From positions 62,953-126,952 of the forward strand of contig NZ_LMOP01000008.1 of assembly GCF_001423585.1 (NCBI RefSeq): a DNA stretch of 64,000 nt, written 5' to 3'. Shown here piece after piece: positions 10,763 through 19,147 of the stretch (position 1 is its first letter; the number at the start of each line of letters is the position of its first letter). Source of the stretch: Xanthomonas sp. Leaf148 (lineage in GTDB: Bacteria > Pseudomonadota > Gammaproteobacteria > Xanthomonadales > Xanthomonadaceae). The position numbers and the translations under genes are program-made. Below the pieces are notes generated by a model. It was not told the DNA's origin. It worked only from the letters and a program-made list of their open reading frames with translations, and made no database searches.

Positions 10763-12145
10763 ATGAAACACCGTACTGCACCGTTGGTGCGCCATCCGTT
10801 GGCGGCCGCATTGTTCGTGGCCAGCATCCTGCCGGGCGTTGCGTTCGCGCAGACGGCAAAGGAAAAGGCGCTGGAAACACGTATTGCCGAGCTCGAGCGT
10901 CAGGTCCAACTATTGGTGACCGCGCAGCAACAACAGCAGGGCCAGATTGCCCAGACGCAGACGCAGGTCACCGAGGTGCGCACCTTGCAGGCGCAGACTC
11001 CGCCCGCGCCAGCGCTCCCGGCCGGCAAAAAGCCGATCCAGCTGACCAGCATCACGCCGAACGCGTTGCCGGGGACAACGTTTCGTTACGGTGGTTTCAT
11101 CAAGGCTGACTTCATGACCACCCGCACCAGCGACGGCGCCTTGCCTGAAGGTGCGGTGGGACGTTACCTGTACATCCCGACGCAGACGCCTGTCGGGGGA
11201 CAGGCGTCGAGCACCGACACCGACTTCCATGCCAAGTTCTCGCGCTTCAACCTGGGCGTGGACACGGTGACCGAAAACGGCGACAAGCTGACTGGGTTCA
11301 TCGAACTGGACTTCTTCGGCAACGCGCTGGCCAACCAGGTCAACAATCTGTACGGCGGCACCTTGCGGCACGCCTACATGAGCTGGAACAACTGGCTGGC
11401 CGGCCAGACCTGGTCCAACTTCGTCGACGCCACGATCCTGCCGGAAGCGGCCGACATCGTCGGGCCGACCGACGGTGCGCTGTTCAGCCGTCAGACCCAG
11501 ATCCGCTACACCCGCGGCGCTTTCAGCGTGTCGGCAGAAAACACCGAAACGCTGACCACGCCATACCGGGGCGGCAACACCATCCTGGCCTCGGACCATG
11601 GCGCGATGCCGGATCTGACCGCGCGGTACAACTGGAAGGGCACCTGGGGCACGTTCGGTCTGTCGGCGATCGCACGCCAGTACCGCACCCGCAGCGCGCT
11701 GACCAACGACACCGACTTCGGCGGCGCCATCGCCGGCGGCGGCCGCTGGATCATCAACTCCAGCAACGACCTGCGCTACCAGCTGGCCTACGGCGAAGGC
11801 CTTGGCCGCTATCTGGGCCTGGGCAACGGCTCGGACGTGGAAATCGACATCGACGGCAACATCCAGACCGTCAGCACGGTGGCTGGCTGGGTGGCCTGGC
11901 GGCACGACTACAACGCCAAGTTGCGCAGCACCATCATGTACTCGCGCGTGGATTACGACCATTCGCTGGCCAACACCGGCGGGCTGGCGAGCAAGTCGCA
12001 GCAGAGCATCCGCGCCAACGTCTTCTATTCGCCGCTACCCAAGGTGGATGTGGGCGCAGAGCTGATGTACGGCCGCCGCGAAGCCGAAAACGGCGATTCC
12101 GGCGACATCTCGCGCCTGCAGTTCACCACCAAGTACAGCTTCTAA
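10763..12145 (+). CDS. DcaP-like outer-membrane porin
   Basis: Outer-membrane beta-barrel of 460 residues. Signal peptide residues 1-29 (ending GVAFAQ), then a coiled-coil segment (about 33-75, KALETRIAELERQVQLL and a Gln run) as in trimeric DcaP porins, then a barrel of alternating strands starting at FRYGGFIKADFM and ending with aromatic LQFTTKYSF, a good Bam recognition terminus. ATG follows GGAGAGGG. It is the first gene before DUF485 and actP, so diffusion of acetate or other small carboxylates into the periplasm is the likely task. DcaP relatives elsewhere carry dicarboxylates and sulbactam. Confidence 0.87.
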   Translation: MKHRTAPLVRHPLAAALFVASILPGVAFAQTAKEKALETRIAELERQVQLLVTAQQQQQGQIAQTQTQVTEVRTLQAQTPPAPALPAGKKPIQLTSITPNALPGTTFRYGGFIKADFMTTRTSDGALPEGAVGRYLYIPTQTPVGGQASSTDTDFHAKFSRFNLGVDTVTENGDKLTGFIELDFFGNALANQVNNLYGGTLRHAYMSWNNWLAGQTWSNFVDATILPEAADIVGPTDGALFSRQTQIRYTRGAFSVSAENTETLTTPYRGGNTILASDHGAMPDLTARYNWKGTWGTFGLSAIARQYRTRSALTNDTDFGGAIAGGGRWIINSSNDLRYQLAYGEGLGRYLGLGNGSDVEIDIDGNIQTVSTVAGWVAWRHDYNAKLRSTIMYSRVDYDHSLANTGGLASKSQQSIRANVFYSPLPKVDVGAELMYGRREAENGDSGDISRLQFTTKYSF

Positions 12146-12158
12146 AGGTTCACCCATC

Positions 12159-12186
12159 GGCCGCCCGCCACGCATGTGGGCGGGCC
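12159..12186 (+). terminator. Hairpin between porin and DUF485 gene
   Basis: GC-rich stem with one bulge (GGCC-CCGCC paired with GGGCGGGCC) in the 69-bp gap. No U-run. Probably a partial terminator or processing/stability element that lets porin mRNA exceed the downstream transporter mRNA. Confidence 0.45.
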
Positions 12187-12214
12187 GTGCTGCCCGCACT
12201 CCAGGAGACAGACC

Positions 12215-12532
12215 ATGACCGTCTCGAATGACGCATTGATCGCCAAGATCGATGCCAATCCGAAGTACCACGCGCTCAAGCGCCAGCGCAACACGCTCGG
12301 CTGGACGCTCACCGTGCTGATGTTGCTGGCCTATTTCGGCTATATCGGCCTGATCGCTTTCGACAAGGCATTTTTGGCCAAACCCATCGGCGATGGGGTG
12401 ACTTCGATCGGCATTCCGATCGCGATCGGGGTGATGGTGTTCACCATCGTCATCACCGCCATCTACGTGCGTCGTGCCAACAGCACCTACGACCAGCTGA
12501 CCGCGCAGATCCTGGAGGAAGCCCGCAAATGA
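12215..12532 (+). CDS. yjcH: DUF485 small membrane protein (YjcH family)
   Basis: Protein of 105 residues with two membrane helices (about 28-48 and 65-85) and short cytoplasmic ends. The DUF485 family is almost always encoded directly before ActP-type acetate symporters, as here. Its stop overlaps the actP start by 4 bp (ATGA), implying coupled translation and stoichiometric production. It may be an accessory subunit of the symporter; this is not proven. Ribosome-binding site AGGAGA is present before the ATG. Confidence 0.92.
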   Translation: MTVSNDALIAKIDANPKYHALKRQRNTLGWTLTVLMLLAYFGYIGLIAFDKAFLAKPIGDGVTSIGIPIAIGVMVFTIVITAIYVRRANSTYDQLTAQILEEARK

Positions 12533-14256
12533 GCAAGACTTCGCGCCTTCTTCTGATTTTGGCCGGCTTGCTGCCGGCAGGCCTCGCGCTGGCCGCCGGT
12601 GGCGACATGGGCCAGGTCGACAAGCAGCCCACCAACTGGGTGGCGATCGGCATGTTTGGCTTCTTCGTGCTGGGCACCTTGTGGATCACCAAATGGGCAG
12701 CGGCCAAGACCAAGTCGGCCGCTGACTTCTACACCGCCGGCGGCGGCATCACCGGCTTCCAGAACGGCCTGGCGATCGCGGGCGACTTCATGTCGGCGGC
12801 GTCGTTCCTGGGCATTACCGCGGCGGTGATGGCCAACGGCTACGACGGCTTGATCTATGCCATCGGCTTTCTGGTCGGTTGGCCGATCCTGACCTTCCTG
12901 ATGGCCGAACGGCTGCGCAACCTCGGCAAGTACACCTTCGCCGACGTGGCCGGTTACCGCTTCGCGCCCACCGCCATCCGCAGCTTTGCCGCTTCCGGCA
13001 CGCTGGTGGTGGTGCTGTTCTATCTGATCGCGCAGATGGTCGGTGCCGGTGCATTGATCAAGCTGCTGTTCGGCCTGGATTACTGGGTGGCAGTGACCCT
13101 GGTCGGCGTGCTGATGATGGTCTACGTGCTGTTCGGCGGCATGACCGCCACCACCTGGGTGCAGATCATCAAGGCGGTGCTGCTGCTGACCGGCGTGACC
13201 TTCATGGCCGTGGCGATCATGTGGCACTTCAACTTCAGCTTCGAGGCGTTGTTCGCCGAGGGCGTGCGAGTGAAGACCGCAATTGCGGCCAATGGCGGTG
13301 CATCGCCAGACGACGCGGCCAAGGCCGGCCTGGCGATCATGGGGCCGGGCGGTTTTGTGAAGGACCCGATCTCGGCGATCTCGTTCGGCATGGCGCTGAT
13401 GTTCGGTACCGCCGGCTTGCCGCACATCCTGATGCGTTTCTTCACCGTTCCCGATGCCAAGCAGGCGCGTAAGTCGGTGCTGTGGGCCACCACCTGGATC
13501 GGCTACTTCTACATCCTGATCTTCATCATCGGCTTCGGTGCGATCGCCTTGGTGCTGACCAACCCGCAGTTTGCGGACGTCGCCACCGGCACCATCCACG
13601 GCGGCAAGGGTGCGGCCAACATGGCGGCGGTGCTGGTCGGCAATGCAGTCGGCGGCAACGTGTTCATGGGCTTCATCTCGGCGGTGGCCTTCGCCACCAT
13701 CCTGGCGGTGGTTGCAGGGTTGACCCTGTCCGGTGCCTCGGCGGTGTCGCACGACCTGTACGCCACGGTGATCAAGAAGGGCAACCCGGCGCCGGGTTCG
13801 GAGCTGAAGGTCTCGCGTGCCACCACCCTGGTGCTGGGCGTGATCGCAGTGCTGCTGGGCATCGTGTTCGAGAAGCAGAACGTGGCCTTCATGGTGTCGC
13901 TGGCCTTCGCCATCGCCGCGTCGGCCAACTTCCCGGTTCTGATCCTGTCCTTGCTGTGGAAGAACTGCACCACGCGCGGCGCGGTGACCGGCGGTTTCCT
14001 GGGCCTGATCTCCTCGCTGGTGCTCACGGTGCTGTCGCCGTCGGTGTGGGTGGACACGCTGGGTAACGCGGCCGGGTCGGCGCCGTTCCCGTACACCTCG
14101 CCGGCACTGTTCTCGATGACCATTGGTTTTGTCGGCATCTGGCTGTTCTCGGTCCTGGATCGCAGTCCGCAGGCGGCCAACGAACGCGCAGCGTTCAAGG
14201 CGCAGCAGATCCGTGCCGAAACCGGCCTGGGTGCCAGCGGTGCGTCGGGTCACTGA
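12529..14256 (+). CDS. actP: Cation/acetate symporter
   Basis: Sodium:solute symporter family (SSS) permease of 575 residues that imports acetate (and glycolate in some hosts) across the inner membrane. It has a cleavable N-terminal segment ([19 protein letters not shown]) and about 13 hydrophobic helices. SSS motifs are visible: [20 protein letters not shown] near residue 65, [22 protein letters not shown] near 290 and [14 protein letters not shown] near 405. It starts inside the DUF485 stop and ends in front of a strong terminator. With acs it forms an uptake-and-activation pair. Confidence 0.96.
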   Translation: MSKTSRLLLILAGLLPAGLALAAGGDMGQVDKQPTNWVAIGMFGFFVLGTLWITKWAAAKTKSAADFYTAGGGITGFQNGLAIAGDFMSAASFLGITAAVMANGYDGLIYAIGFLVGWPILTFLMAERLRNLGKYTFADVAGYRFAPTAIRSFAASGTLVVVLFYLIAQMVGAGALIKLLFGLDYWVAVTLVGVLMMVYVLFGGMTATTWVQIIKAVLLLTGVTFMAVAIMWHFNFSFEALFAEGVRVKTAIAANGGASPDDAAKAGLAIMGPGGFVKDPISAISFGMALMFGTAGLPHILMRFFTVPDAKQARKSVLWATTWIGYFYILIFIIGFGAIALVLTNPQFADVATGTIHGGKGAANMAAVLVGNAVGGNVFMGFISAVAFATILAVVAGLTLSGASAVSHDLYATVIKKGNPAPGSELKVSRATTLVLGVIAVLLGIVFEKQNVAFMVSLAFAIAASANFPVLILSLLWKNCTTRGAVTGGFLGLISSLVLTVLSPSVWVDTLGNAAGSAPFPYTSPALFSMTIGFVGIWLFSVLDRSPQAANERAAFKAQQIRAETGLGASGASGH

Positions 14257-14282
14257 CCAATCGCGTAACCCATCGCTGTCAA

Positions 14283-14319
14283 CGCAGAACGCCGGCCTTG
14301 TGCCGGCGTTCTGCGTTTT
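14283..14319 (+). terminator. Rho-independent terminator after actP
   Basis: Perfect 14-bp stem (CGCAGAACGCCGGC / GCCGGCGTTCTGCG) with a 5-nt loop, followed by TTTT, 27 bp past the actP stop. Textbook intrinsic terminator. Confidence 0.93.
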
Positions 14320-14777
14320 GGCAGAGGGTGAGACCGCGCAGCGAGGCGAGTCCACCAGCGCCAGGGCCGGTCCGCAGCGATCGACGCTTGGCAGAGCGCA
14401 GAGGCAGGCAGCGATCCAACGCGGTGCTCACCAAGATGCGAGCGGCTTCAGATGTCGATACGCAGGACCCACCGTGCTGCGCGCGCATGCCGCCATCGCG
14501 GCGGCGTTGCGTGCCACTGCGCGATTGCGGTCGTCCACTTCGTTTTTCACGCAACGCCTGCGCGATCGCGAACAACCGCAACACCAGCGAAGAAATTAAG
14601 TCATGGAGAGTGACTAAATTGGCCCGCAAGCCGAACACTGATCACGCACGGCTTGGCCTCTCCCCGGTATCGACCGGCTGGCGAGTGCGCTGCAAGCGAG
14701 TTCGCCGGTTGCGTCGACCCATCGGCTCTCGTCCATCCCTTGCCCTTCCTGCACCTACGAACCGGGACACAGACACC
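14320..14777. other. Intergenic/leader region before GDPD gene
   Basis: 458 bp between the actP terminator and the GDPD start. The only recognised element is the operator-like palindrome at 14594-14620. A frame continuous with the GDPD gene begins near 14298 but lacks a signal peptide at its start and runs through the terminator zone, so it is not the gene start. Confidence 0.6.
14594..14620. promoter_or_regulatory. AT-rich operator-like inverted repeat before GDPD (site 1)
   Basis: Arms AATTAAGTCA (14594-14603) and TGACTAAATT (14611-14620) around a 7-bp spacer. They are inverted repeats with one mismatch. The whole 27-bp block matches a block at 19093-19119, upstream of the TonB receptor, at 20 of 27 positions with identical arm and spacer lengths. 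In DNA this GC-rich a chance pair is unlikely. It is proposed as the operator of the ROK repressor encoded at 17896-19041. Confidence 0.7.
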
Positions 14778-15875
14778 ATGCCTACCACCCTCGCTCCACA
14801 TCCGCTGGCCCGCGCCTGCCGCCTGCTCGGCGCACTGGCCCTGCTGGCGGCACTGCCGCAGCTGGCACTAGCTGCCTGCAGCGACAGCTCCGACGTCAAG
14901 ATGCAACGCATCTTGTTCAACTCCTCCAATACCGTCGTGCTGGCGCACCGTGGCTTATGGGGCAACTACGCCGGCATCGCCGACATGCCGGAAAACTCGC
15001 GTGGTTCGCTGCAGACTGCCAACGACCAATGCATGGATGGCGTGGAGCTGGACGTCAAGCTCACCAGCGATGGCGTGCCGGTGTTGCTGCATGACTACAA
15101 CCTGGGGCGCACCACCACGGTGTGGCAGCACCATCCGGGGGTGAAGTACGACCCGATCACCAATCAGGGCGTCAACCCATCCGTGTTGGTCACCCCGTGG
15201 TCGGAAGTCAGCCAGTTGTTCCTGCTGGCGCCGAATCGTCGTACCACCACCGGCTATCACGTGCCGCGTGTGGATGAGCTGTTCGCCTATTACAAACAGC
15301 GCCAGCTGCGCACACCGATGGTGTTCGATATCAAGGACGCCAAAACCGTGCGTGCGGTCAGCAGTGCAGCCAATAAGGTGTTTGGCATCGCTTCCGGCAG
15401 CTACGTCGCCGCCAAGGTCAATGCAACGCTGTACACCAGTCGCGATGCTTACCGTGCCGATGGCAGCGGCATGGTCGGCATTCCGGTGTTCACCACCAAC
15501 ATGCTGGGCAAGATCAATGTGCGCCAGACGATCTCGGCATGGATGAACTCGGGTAACCAGACGATGGAGATCAACGTCAAGCAACTCGGCGGCTTGCTGC
15601 AGAGCGATGCCGATTTCATTCGCGAGCGTGGTTATCGCGTGGGCGTTTTCCAGGCAATTCCGGATGGCCCGTCTGCCGGCAAGTTCTATCAGAACAGCGG
15701 CGCTTGTTGCTACGCGCTGTCGGATCTGTATTTCTCTTACGGCGGTGGCCGCGACACGGCCGACAATCGCGGCAATCTGGATTTCATCGTGCGCGACGAG
15801 GCCTTCGGCCTGATCACCAGCGACAACCCGAAAGCGGCCATCGCCTACCTGCGTGCGCGCGGCAAGCACGACTAA
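14778..15875 (+). CDS. Exported glycerophosphodiester phosphodiesterase family protein
   Basis: Periplasmic phosphodiesterase of 365 residues. Signal peptide residues 1-33 (cleavage near LALA-ACSD). The GDPD domain starts at VVLAHRGLWG (catalytic His-Arg), continues with the metal-binding MPENSRGSL (Glu) and DGVELDVKLTSDGVPVLLHD (Glu, Asp and second catalytic His). Family members cut glycerophosphodiesters to glycerol-3-phosphate and an alcohol. Large inserts (about residues 110-180) differ from short GDPDs, so the substrate could be bulkier, for example a sugar phosphodiester. A palindrome shared with the TonB-receptor promoter lies 158 bp upstream, suggesting control by the ROK repressor. 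The start is chosen at the ATG that opens a typical signal peptide. Confidence 0.88.
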   Translation: MPTTLAPHPLARACRLLGALALLAALPQLALAACSDSSDVKMQRILFNSSNTVVLAHRGLWGNYAGIADMPENSRGSLQTANDQCMDGVELDVKLTSDGVPVLLHDYNLGRTTTVWQHHPGVKYDPITNQGVNPSVLVTPWSEVSQLFLLAPNRRTTTGYHVPRVDELFAYYKQRQLRTPMVFDIKDAKTVRAVSSAANKVFGIASGSYVAAKVNATLYTSRDAYRADGSGMVGIPVFTTNMLGKINVRQTISAWMNSGNQTMEINVKQLGGLLQSDADFIRERGYRVGVFQAIPDGPSAGKFYQNSGACCYALSDLYFSYGGGRDTADNRGNLDFIVRDEAFGLITSDNPKAAIAYLRARGKHD

Positions 15876-15935
15876 GAGCGACTCACAACACCACTGCGCG
15901 GCCGCCAGGCGGGCGCGGACGGTGCTATGAATCGG

Positions 15936-16020
15936 CATGTACCACTCATACACGCCGGTTCTGAGCGCGCCGTCCACGCCCACCTGACGACCGCTCACTA
16001 CGTTGTGTTAGCCGCTTCAA
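15936..16020. repeat. Dispersed intergenic element, copy A
   Basis: About 85 bp, from catgtacc to the gttagccgcttcaa end. It is clearly similar to 23115-23199 (copy B) and more weakly to 29820-29895 (copy C). Shared blocks are gtatgtaccac, gccgtccac, cccacctgacgaccgc, cactacgt and gttagccgct. All three copies lie just downstream of a gene or operon end. Confidence 0.75.
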
Positions 16021-16104
16021 GCAGCTGTTACCGGCCCGCGCGGGCCGGCTGTCCTGGCGGCGGCACCTGCCGCCGCCGGGTTCATGCCATCACGGAGATT
16101 GCCC

Positions 16105-16995
16105 ATGTTTTCCACACCGCATTTTTTCAAAGTGCTTTCGCTGAGCCTTGCCTGCTGCACGCCGCTGGCGCATGCCGCCACGGCCGATGCACACCTGCAG
16201 ACTGGCCCGGCTTCCGTAAAGGTGCTGCAGATCGGGCAGCAGGCGTTCAGTGCGCCGGAATATCGCGCGCTGGCCCTGGCCGATTTGCCGCAAAACGCCA
16301 ATCCGGCCGTTGCGGCCGACCCGAGTTTCGTTCGCGAATTCGCCGACCGGCTGCTGCTGGTGGACCAGGCGCGTCAGACGCATCTGCAAGACGACCCGGT
16401 GGTGGCCGCGCACATCCGTCAGGCCACCGATGCGATTCTTGCCGAGGCGATGCAGCGGCGCGCACGCGATGCCGCAGCGATCGACGCGACCCAAGTGCAA
16501 GCGCAGTTCGATGCGCATCCGCACGATTACGACGAGGTGCGCCTGAGCCATCTGTTCGTCGCGTTGCACCCACAAGGCGATGCACGGCGTGGCACACCGT
16601 TGACCGATGCGCAGGCGCTTGCACGCGCACAGCAGCTCAAGCAGCAGCTGGATGCCGGGACGCCCTTCGAAGAACTGGCGATGCGCGAATCCGACGATGG
16701 CAGCACCGCGGCCGAGGGCGGCCAGTTGTCATCGATTTTCCTGCGTAACGTGGCCGATGCCTTTGTTGCGCCGGTGGAGGGAATGGGCGTGGGGGAGGTG
16801 TCGGCCCCGGTGCGCGGGCCGGAGGGGTATCACCTGATCCGTATGGATGCGCGTAGTCCCGCCACGCTGGAGACAGCGCGCGGGCAGATCGAAGTGCAAT
16901 TGCGCGACCAGGCCGCCACCGCTGCGCTGGAACGTCTGCGCCAGGCCCATCCATTGCAGTTCGATCGTGCCGCGCTGGAAGCGGCGCTGCGTTGA
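16105..16995 (+). CDS. Periplasmic PpiC/SurA-type peptidyl-prolyl isomerase
   Basis: Foldase-like protein of 296 residues. Signal peptide residues 1-24 (FFKVLSLSLACCTPLAHA). An N-terminal helical chaperone-like part (about 45-135) precedes a parvulin domain (about 145-255): VRLSHLFVAL, ALARAQQLKQQLDAG, FEELAMRESDD, EGGQLSS and VSAPVRGPEGYHLIRMD are the hallmark segments. GGAG precedes the ATG. Its TGA overlaps the ATG of the next gene (TGATG), so the pair is co-translated. A specific outer-membrane client is likely but not visible. Confidence 0.88.
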   Translation: MFSTPHFFKVLSLSLACCTPLAHAATADAHLQTGPASVKVLQIGQQAFSAPEYRALALADLPQNANPAVAADPSFVREFADRLLLVDQARQTHLQDDPVVAAHIRQATDAILAEAMQRRARDAAAIDATQVQAQFDAHPHDYDEVRLSHLFVALHPQGDARRGTPLTDAQALARAQQLKQQLDAGTPFEELAMRESDDGSTAAEGGQLSSIFLRNVADAFVAPVEGMGVGEVSAPVRGPEGYHLIRMDARSPATLETARGQIEVQLRDQAATAALERLRQAHPLQFDRAALEAALR

Positions 16996-17801
16996 TGCCG
17001 GCGCCTGCGCTGAACGTGGGCACGCAGCCATGCCATCGGCCCCGGCTGCTCTGGCCGATGGCGGGCGCGGTGTGTGTGGCCGCGGCGGTGTCGGCAGCAG
17101 GGATGTGGAGCGTGCGCAGGCCTGCTGCACTGCCTCTGCAGCGCAGCGTCGCTGCGTCCCATGTGCTGCATGCCGGCGTTGCGTCGGCGCAGCCGCCTGC
17201 GCGCGCCGCGCAGGACCTGTTCGACAGCGCCATGCAACAGCTGGCCTGTCGCGAGCAGGATGAGCAACGCGCGGCGCAGATCGCGCACGGCAGAGCGCCC
17301 AGGCCGTCGTTGGACGCGCGTCGCTGCGTCGCCGGCACGCCGTTGCAGATCGAGGCGCTGCTGCGCACGGCAGCAGCGCACGGCGATGCCGACGCGCAGC
17401 GCTATCTGCTTGCCCAGCGCGTGAGCGAGTTGCTGCAACGTGCGGTGGCCGCCGCACCCGCCGGCATGCCCGCGCAACTGTCGGCGAACGACGAACAGGA
17501 GGTGGCCGCGACGGTGGCCGAGCTGGAAACGCTGGCGCTGGCAGGCCATCGCGATGCCATCGAAACCCTGGCGCAGGTGGTGGAATCGCCGCTGTTGCAC
17601 GCACCCGACCCGGTGTATGCGGCGGCCTGGCGACTGGCCGCGCGGCAACCGCCGGGCCGCGCGCTGGATGCAGCTGACCCGTTGCAGGCAGAAGACGAGT
17701 TGCTGGAGTCGATGCCGCAACAACAGCAGCAACAGGCACATGCGCTGGCGGTGGAATTATTCGGCTATTGCTGCCGCACGCGGGTTGCGGCAGCACGGTA
17801 A
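16995..17801 (+). CDS. Hypothetical membrane-anchored protein coupled to the PPIase
   Basis: 268 residues without a recognised domain. One membrane segment near residues 22-38 (LWPMAGAVCVAAAVSAAGMW) follows a short cytoplasmic N-terminus; the rest would be periplasmic, alanine-rich and helical, with cysteines near residues 84, 111 and 261. The repeated pattern of small helices with Ala (AAAHGDADAQRYLLAQRV, LALAGHRDAIETLAQVV) recalls Sel1/TPR-like helical pairs, but this is weak. The ATG sits in the stop codon of the PPIase gene, so the protein may be its partner or client. The C-terminus has a Gln run (PQQQQQQAHAL). Confidence 0.75.
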   Translation: MPAPALNVGTQPCHRPRLLWPMAGAVCVAAAVSAAGMWSVRRPAALPLQRSVAASHVLHAGVASAQPPARAAQDLFDSAMQQLACREQDEQRAAQIAHGRAPRPSLDARRCVAGTPLQIEALLRTAAAHGDADAQRYLLAQRVSELLQRAVAAAPAGMPAQLSANDEQEVAATVAELETLALAGHRDAIETLAQVVESPLLHAPDPVYAAAWRLAARQPPGRALDAADPLQAEDELLESMPQQQQQQAHALAVELFGYCCRTRVAAAR

Positions 17802-17895
17802 TGCGCCCTCTCCAGCGCGGTCGCCGAGGGGGTGCGCGGTCGACGGCCAGGCAGCGTGCCTGCCAGCGCCAGCGCCGCTGTATCGCTGCCACCAC

Positions 17896-19041
17896 TCAAC
17901 GAAAGTAACGCGCCTTCAACGGCAGCGTGGCCGCGCCGATCGCACATGCATCGGCCGGTGCTTCGGCCGGCAGCAGCAGCGGCATCGGGCGGCCCTGGCC
18001 ACGGCGCGGTTGGTTGTCGATCTGCACGGCGGCGATCAGCCGTTGCGCCAGATCCGCCGGCGGGCGACCGCCGAACACGATGGCTTCCGGGTCGCACACC
18101 GCGGTGATCGCCGAGACGATCAGCGACACGCCCGGCGCGCTGCGTGCGATCCAGCGCTCGATCGCCGGCCATGCCGGGTCATAGGCGGCCAGCAACGCAC
18201 GCACATCCGGCAGCGCGATGCCGTCTTCGACCACAAGTTCGCGTAGCAACTCCAGGGTGGCGCGTTCGAGCTGTTGCGCGGGCAGCATGCCGGCGAACTC
18301 ACCGGCGTTGCCGCGGGCGCCGCGCAGCACCTGGCCATCGACCACCAGCCCGCCGCCGAAGCCGTAACTGAGGTAGAGATAGGCGAAATCGCGATGCCGC
18401 CGTCCCACGCCCAGCATCGCTTCGCCTGCCGCTGCCACGCTGCCGTCGTTGTCCATCCACACCGGCTGGGTAAAGGCGTCGGCCAGCCACGGACACAGCG
18501 CGATCTGGCCCAGGGCGCGCAGCGGCTCGGGCGGATTGATGAAGGTGTCCACACCGGTAAAAAAGCCGCTCATCGCCACCCCGATGCCCAGGCGCGGGCC
18601 GGCATCGTCGACGCTCGCCAGCAGCGCGGCATCGGCGGCCTGCAGCTGGGTCAGCACGCCGTACAAGGTGGTATCGGTCAGCGCGACCTCGTTGCCAGCC
18701 AGCACCGCACCGGAAAAGTCCATCAGCGCCAGGCTCAGCGCATCGGTGGCGATGGAGATGCCCAAGGTGTGGCCGTGCCCCGGGTTCAACGACACCGCCA
18801 CGCCCGGCTTGCCACGCCCGGCGCGCGCGATGCTGCTGCCCATATGCACCATGCCGCGCGCCTGCAGGCCTTCGATCAGGCGCACCGCGGTCTGCACGGT
18901 CAGCCCGGTGCCGCGGCTCAGGTCGGCGCGCGTCAGCACCCCGGCCAGCCTCAAGCGGTCGAGCATGTCGCGCTCGTTGAGGCTCAAGCCGGGCAAGGTG
19001 GGCGTGTGTGGAGGCAGCGCAAAGGCGGCAGTGGAGGACAT
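17896..19041 (-). CDS. ROK-family transcriptional repressor
   Basis: Regulator of 381 residues. A winged helix-turn-helix at about residues 20-75 (LNERDMLDRLRLAGVLTRADL, LTVQTAVRLIEGL) is followed by a ROK sugar-kinase-like domain: GISIATDALSLALMD (phosphate loop region), VWMDNDGSVAA, SYGFGGGLVVDGQVLRGARG and GEFAGML. The zinc-binding cysteine cluster of ROK proteins is not evident. It is divergent from the TonB receptor, with an AT-rich inverted repeat between them at 19093-19119. A sugar or sugar phosphate is the likely inducer. Alternative start: GTG at 19056. Confidence 0.9.
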   Translation of the reverse strand: MSSTAAFALPPHTPTLPGLSLNERDMLDRLRLAGVLTRADLSRGTGLTVQTAVRLIEGLQARGMVHMGSSIARAGRGKPGVAVSLNPGHGHTLGISIATDALSLALMDFSGAVLAGNEVALTDTTLYGVLTQLQAADAALLASVDDAGPRLGIGVAMSGFFTGVDTFINPPEPLRALGQIALCPWLADAFTQPVWMDNDGSVAAAGEAMLGVGRRHRDFAYLYLSYGFGGGLVVDGQVLRGARGNAGEFAGMLPAQQLERATLELLRELVVEDGIALPDVRALLAAYDPAWPAIERWIARSAPGVSLIVSAITAVCDPEAIVFGGRPPADLAQRLIAAVQIDNQPRRGQGRPMPLLLPAEAPADACAIGAATLPLKARYFR

Positions 19042-19092
19042 GGCGCGCGGTGTCACGGGAGAACCGCAAGCTTACCCGCACCGGACTGAAAT

Positions 19093-19119
19093 AATTAATT
19101 CACAGGAAGTTATTAAATT
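19093..19119. promoter_or_regulatory. AT-rich operator-like inverted repeat before TonB receptor (site 2)
   Basis: Arms AATTAATTCA and TTATTAAATT around a 7-bp spacer, in an AT-rich island between the divergent ROK and TonB-receptor genes. It has the same geometry as site 1 at 14594-14620 (20 of 27 identical). Its position would allow the ROK repressor to control itself and the receptor operon. Confidence 0.72.
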
Positions 19120-19147
19120 AGCGGTCTCATCCTCGACCGGCCGCCCC

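Noticed and set aside
12487..14355. 622-codon open frame on the minus strand
   Set aside because: Antisense to actP; His/Gln/Gly-rich composition typical of a shadow.
15936..16020. Integron attC site (gttagcc ends in copies A and B)
   Set aside because: The 7-bp core does not fit GTTRRRY, no matching left core was found, and there is no integrase.
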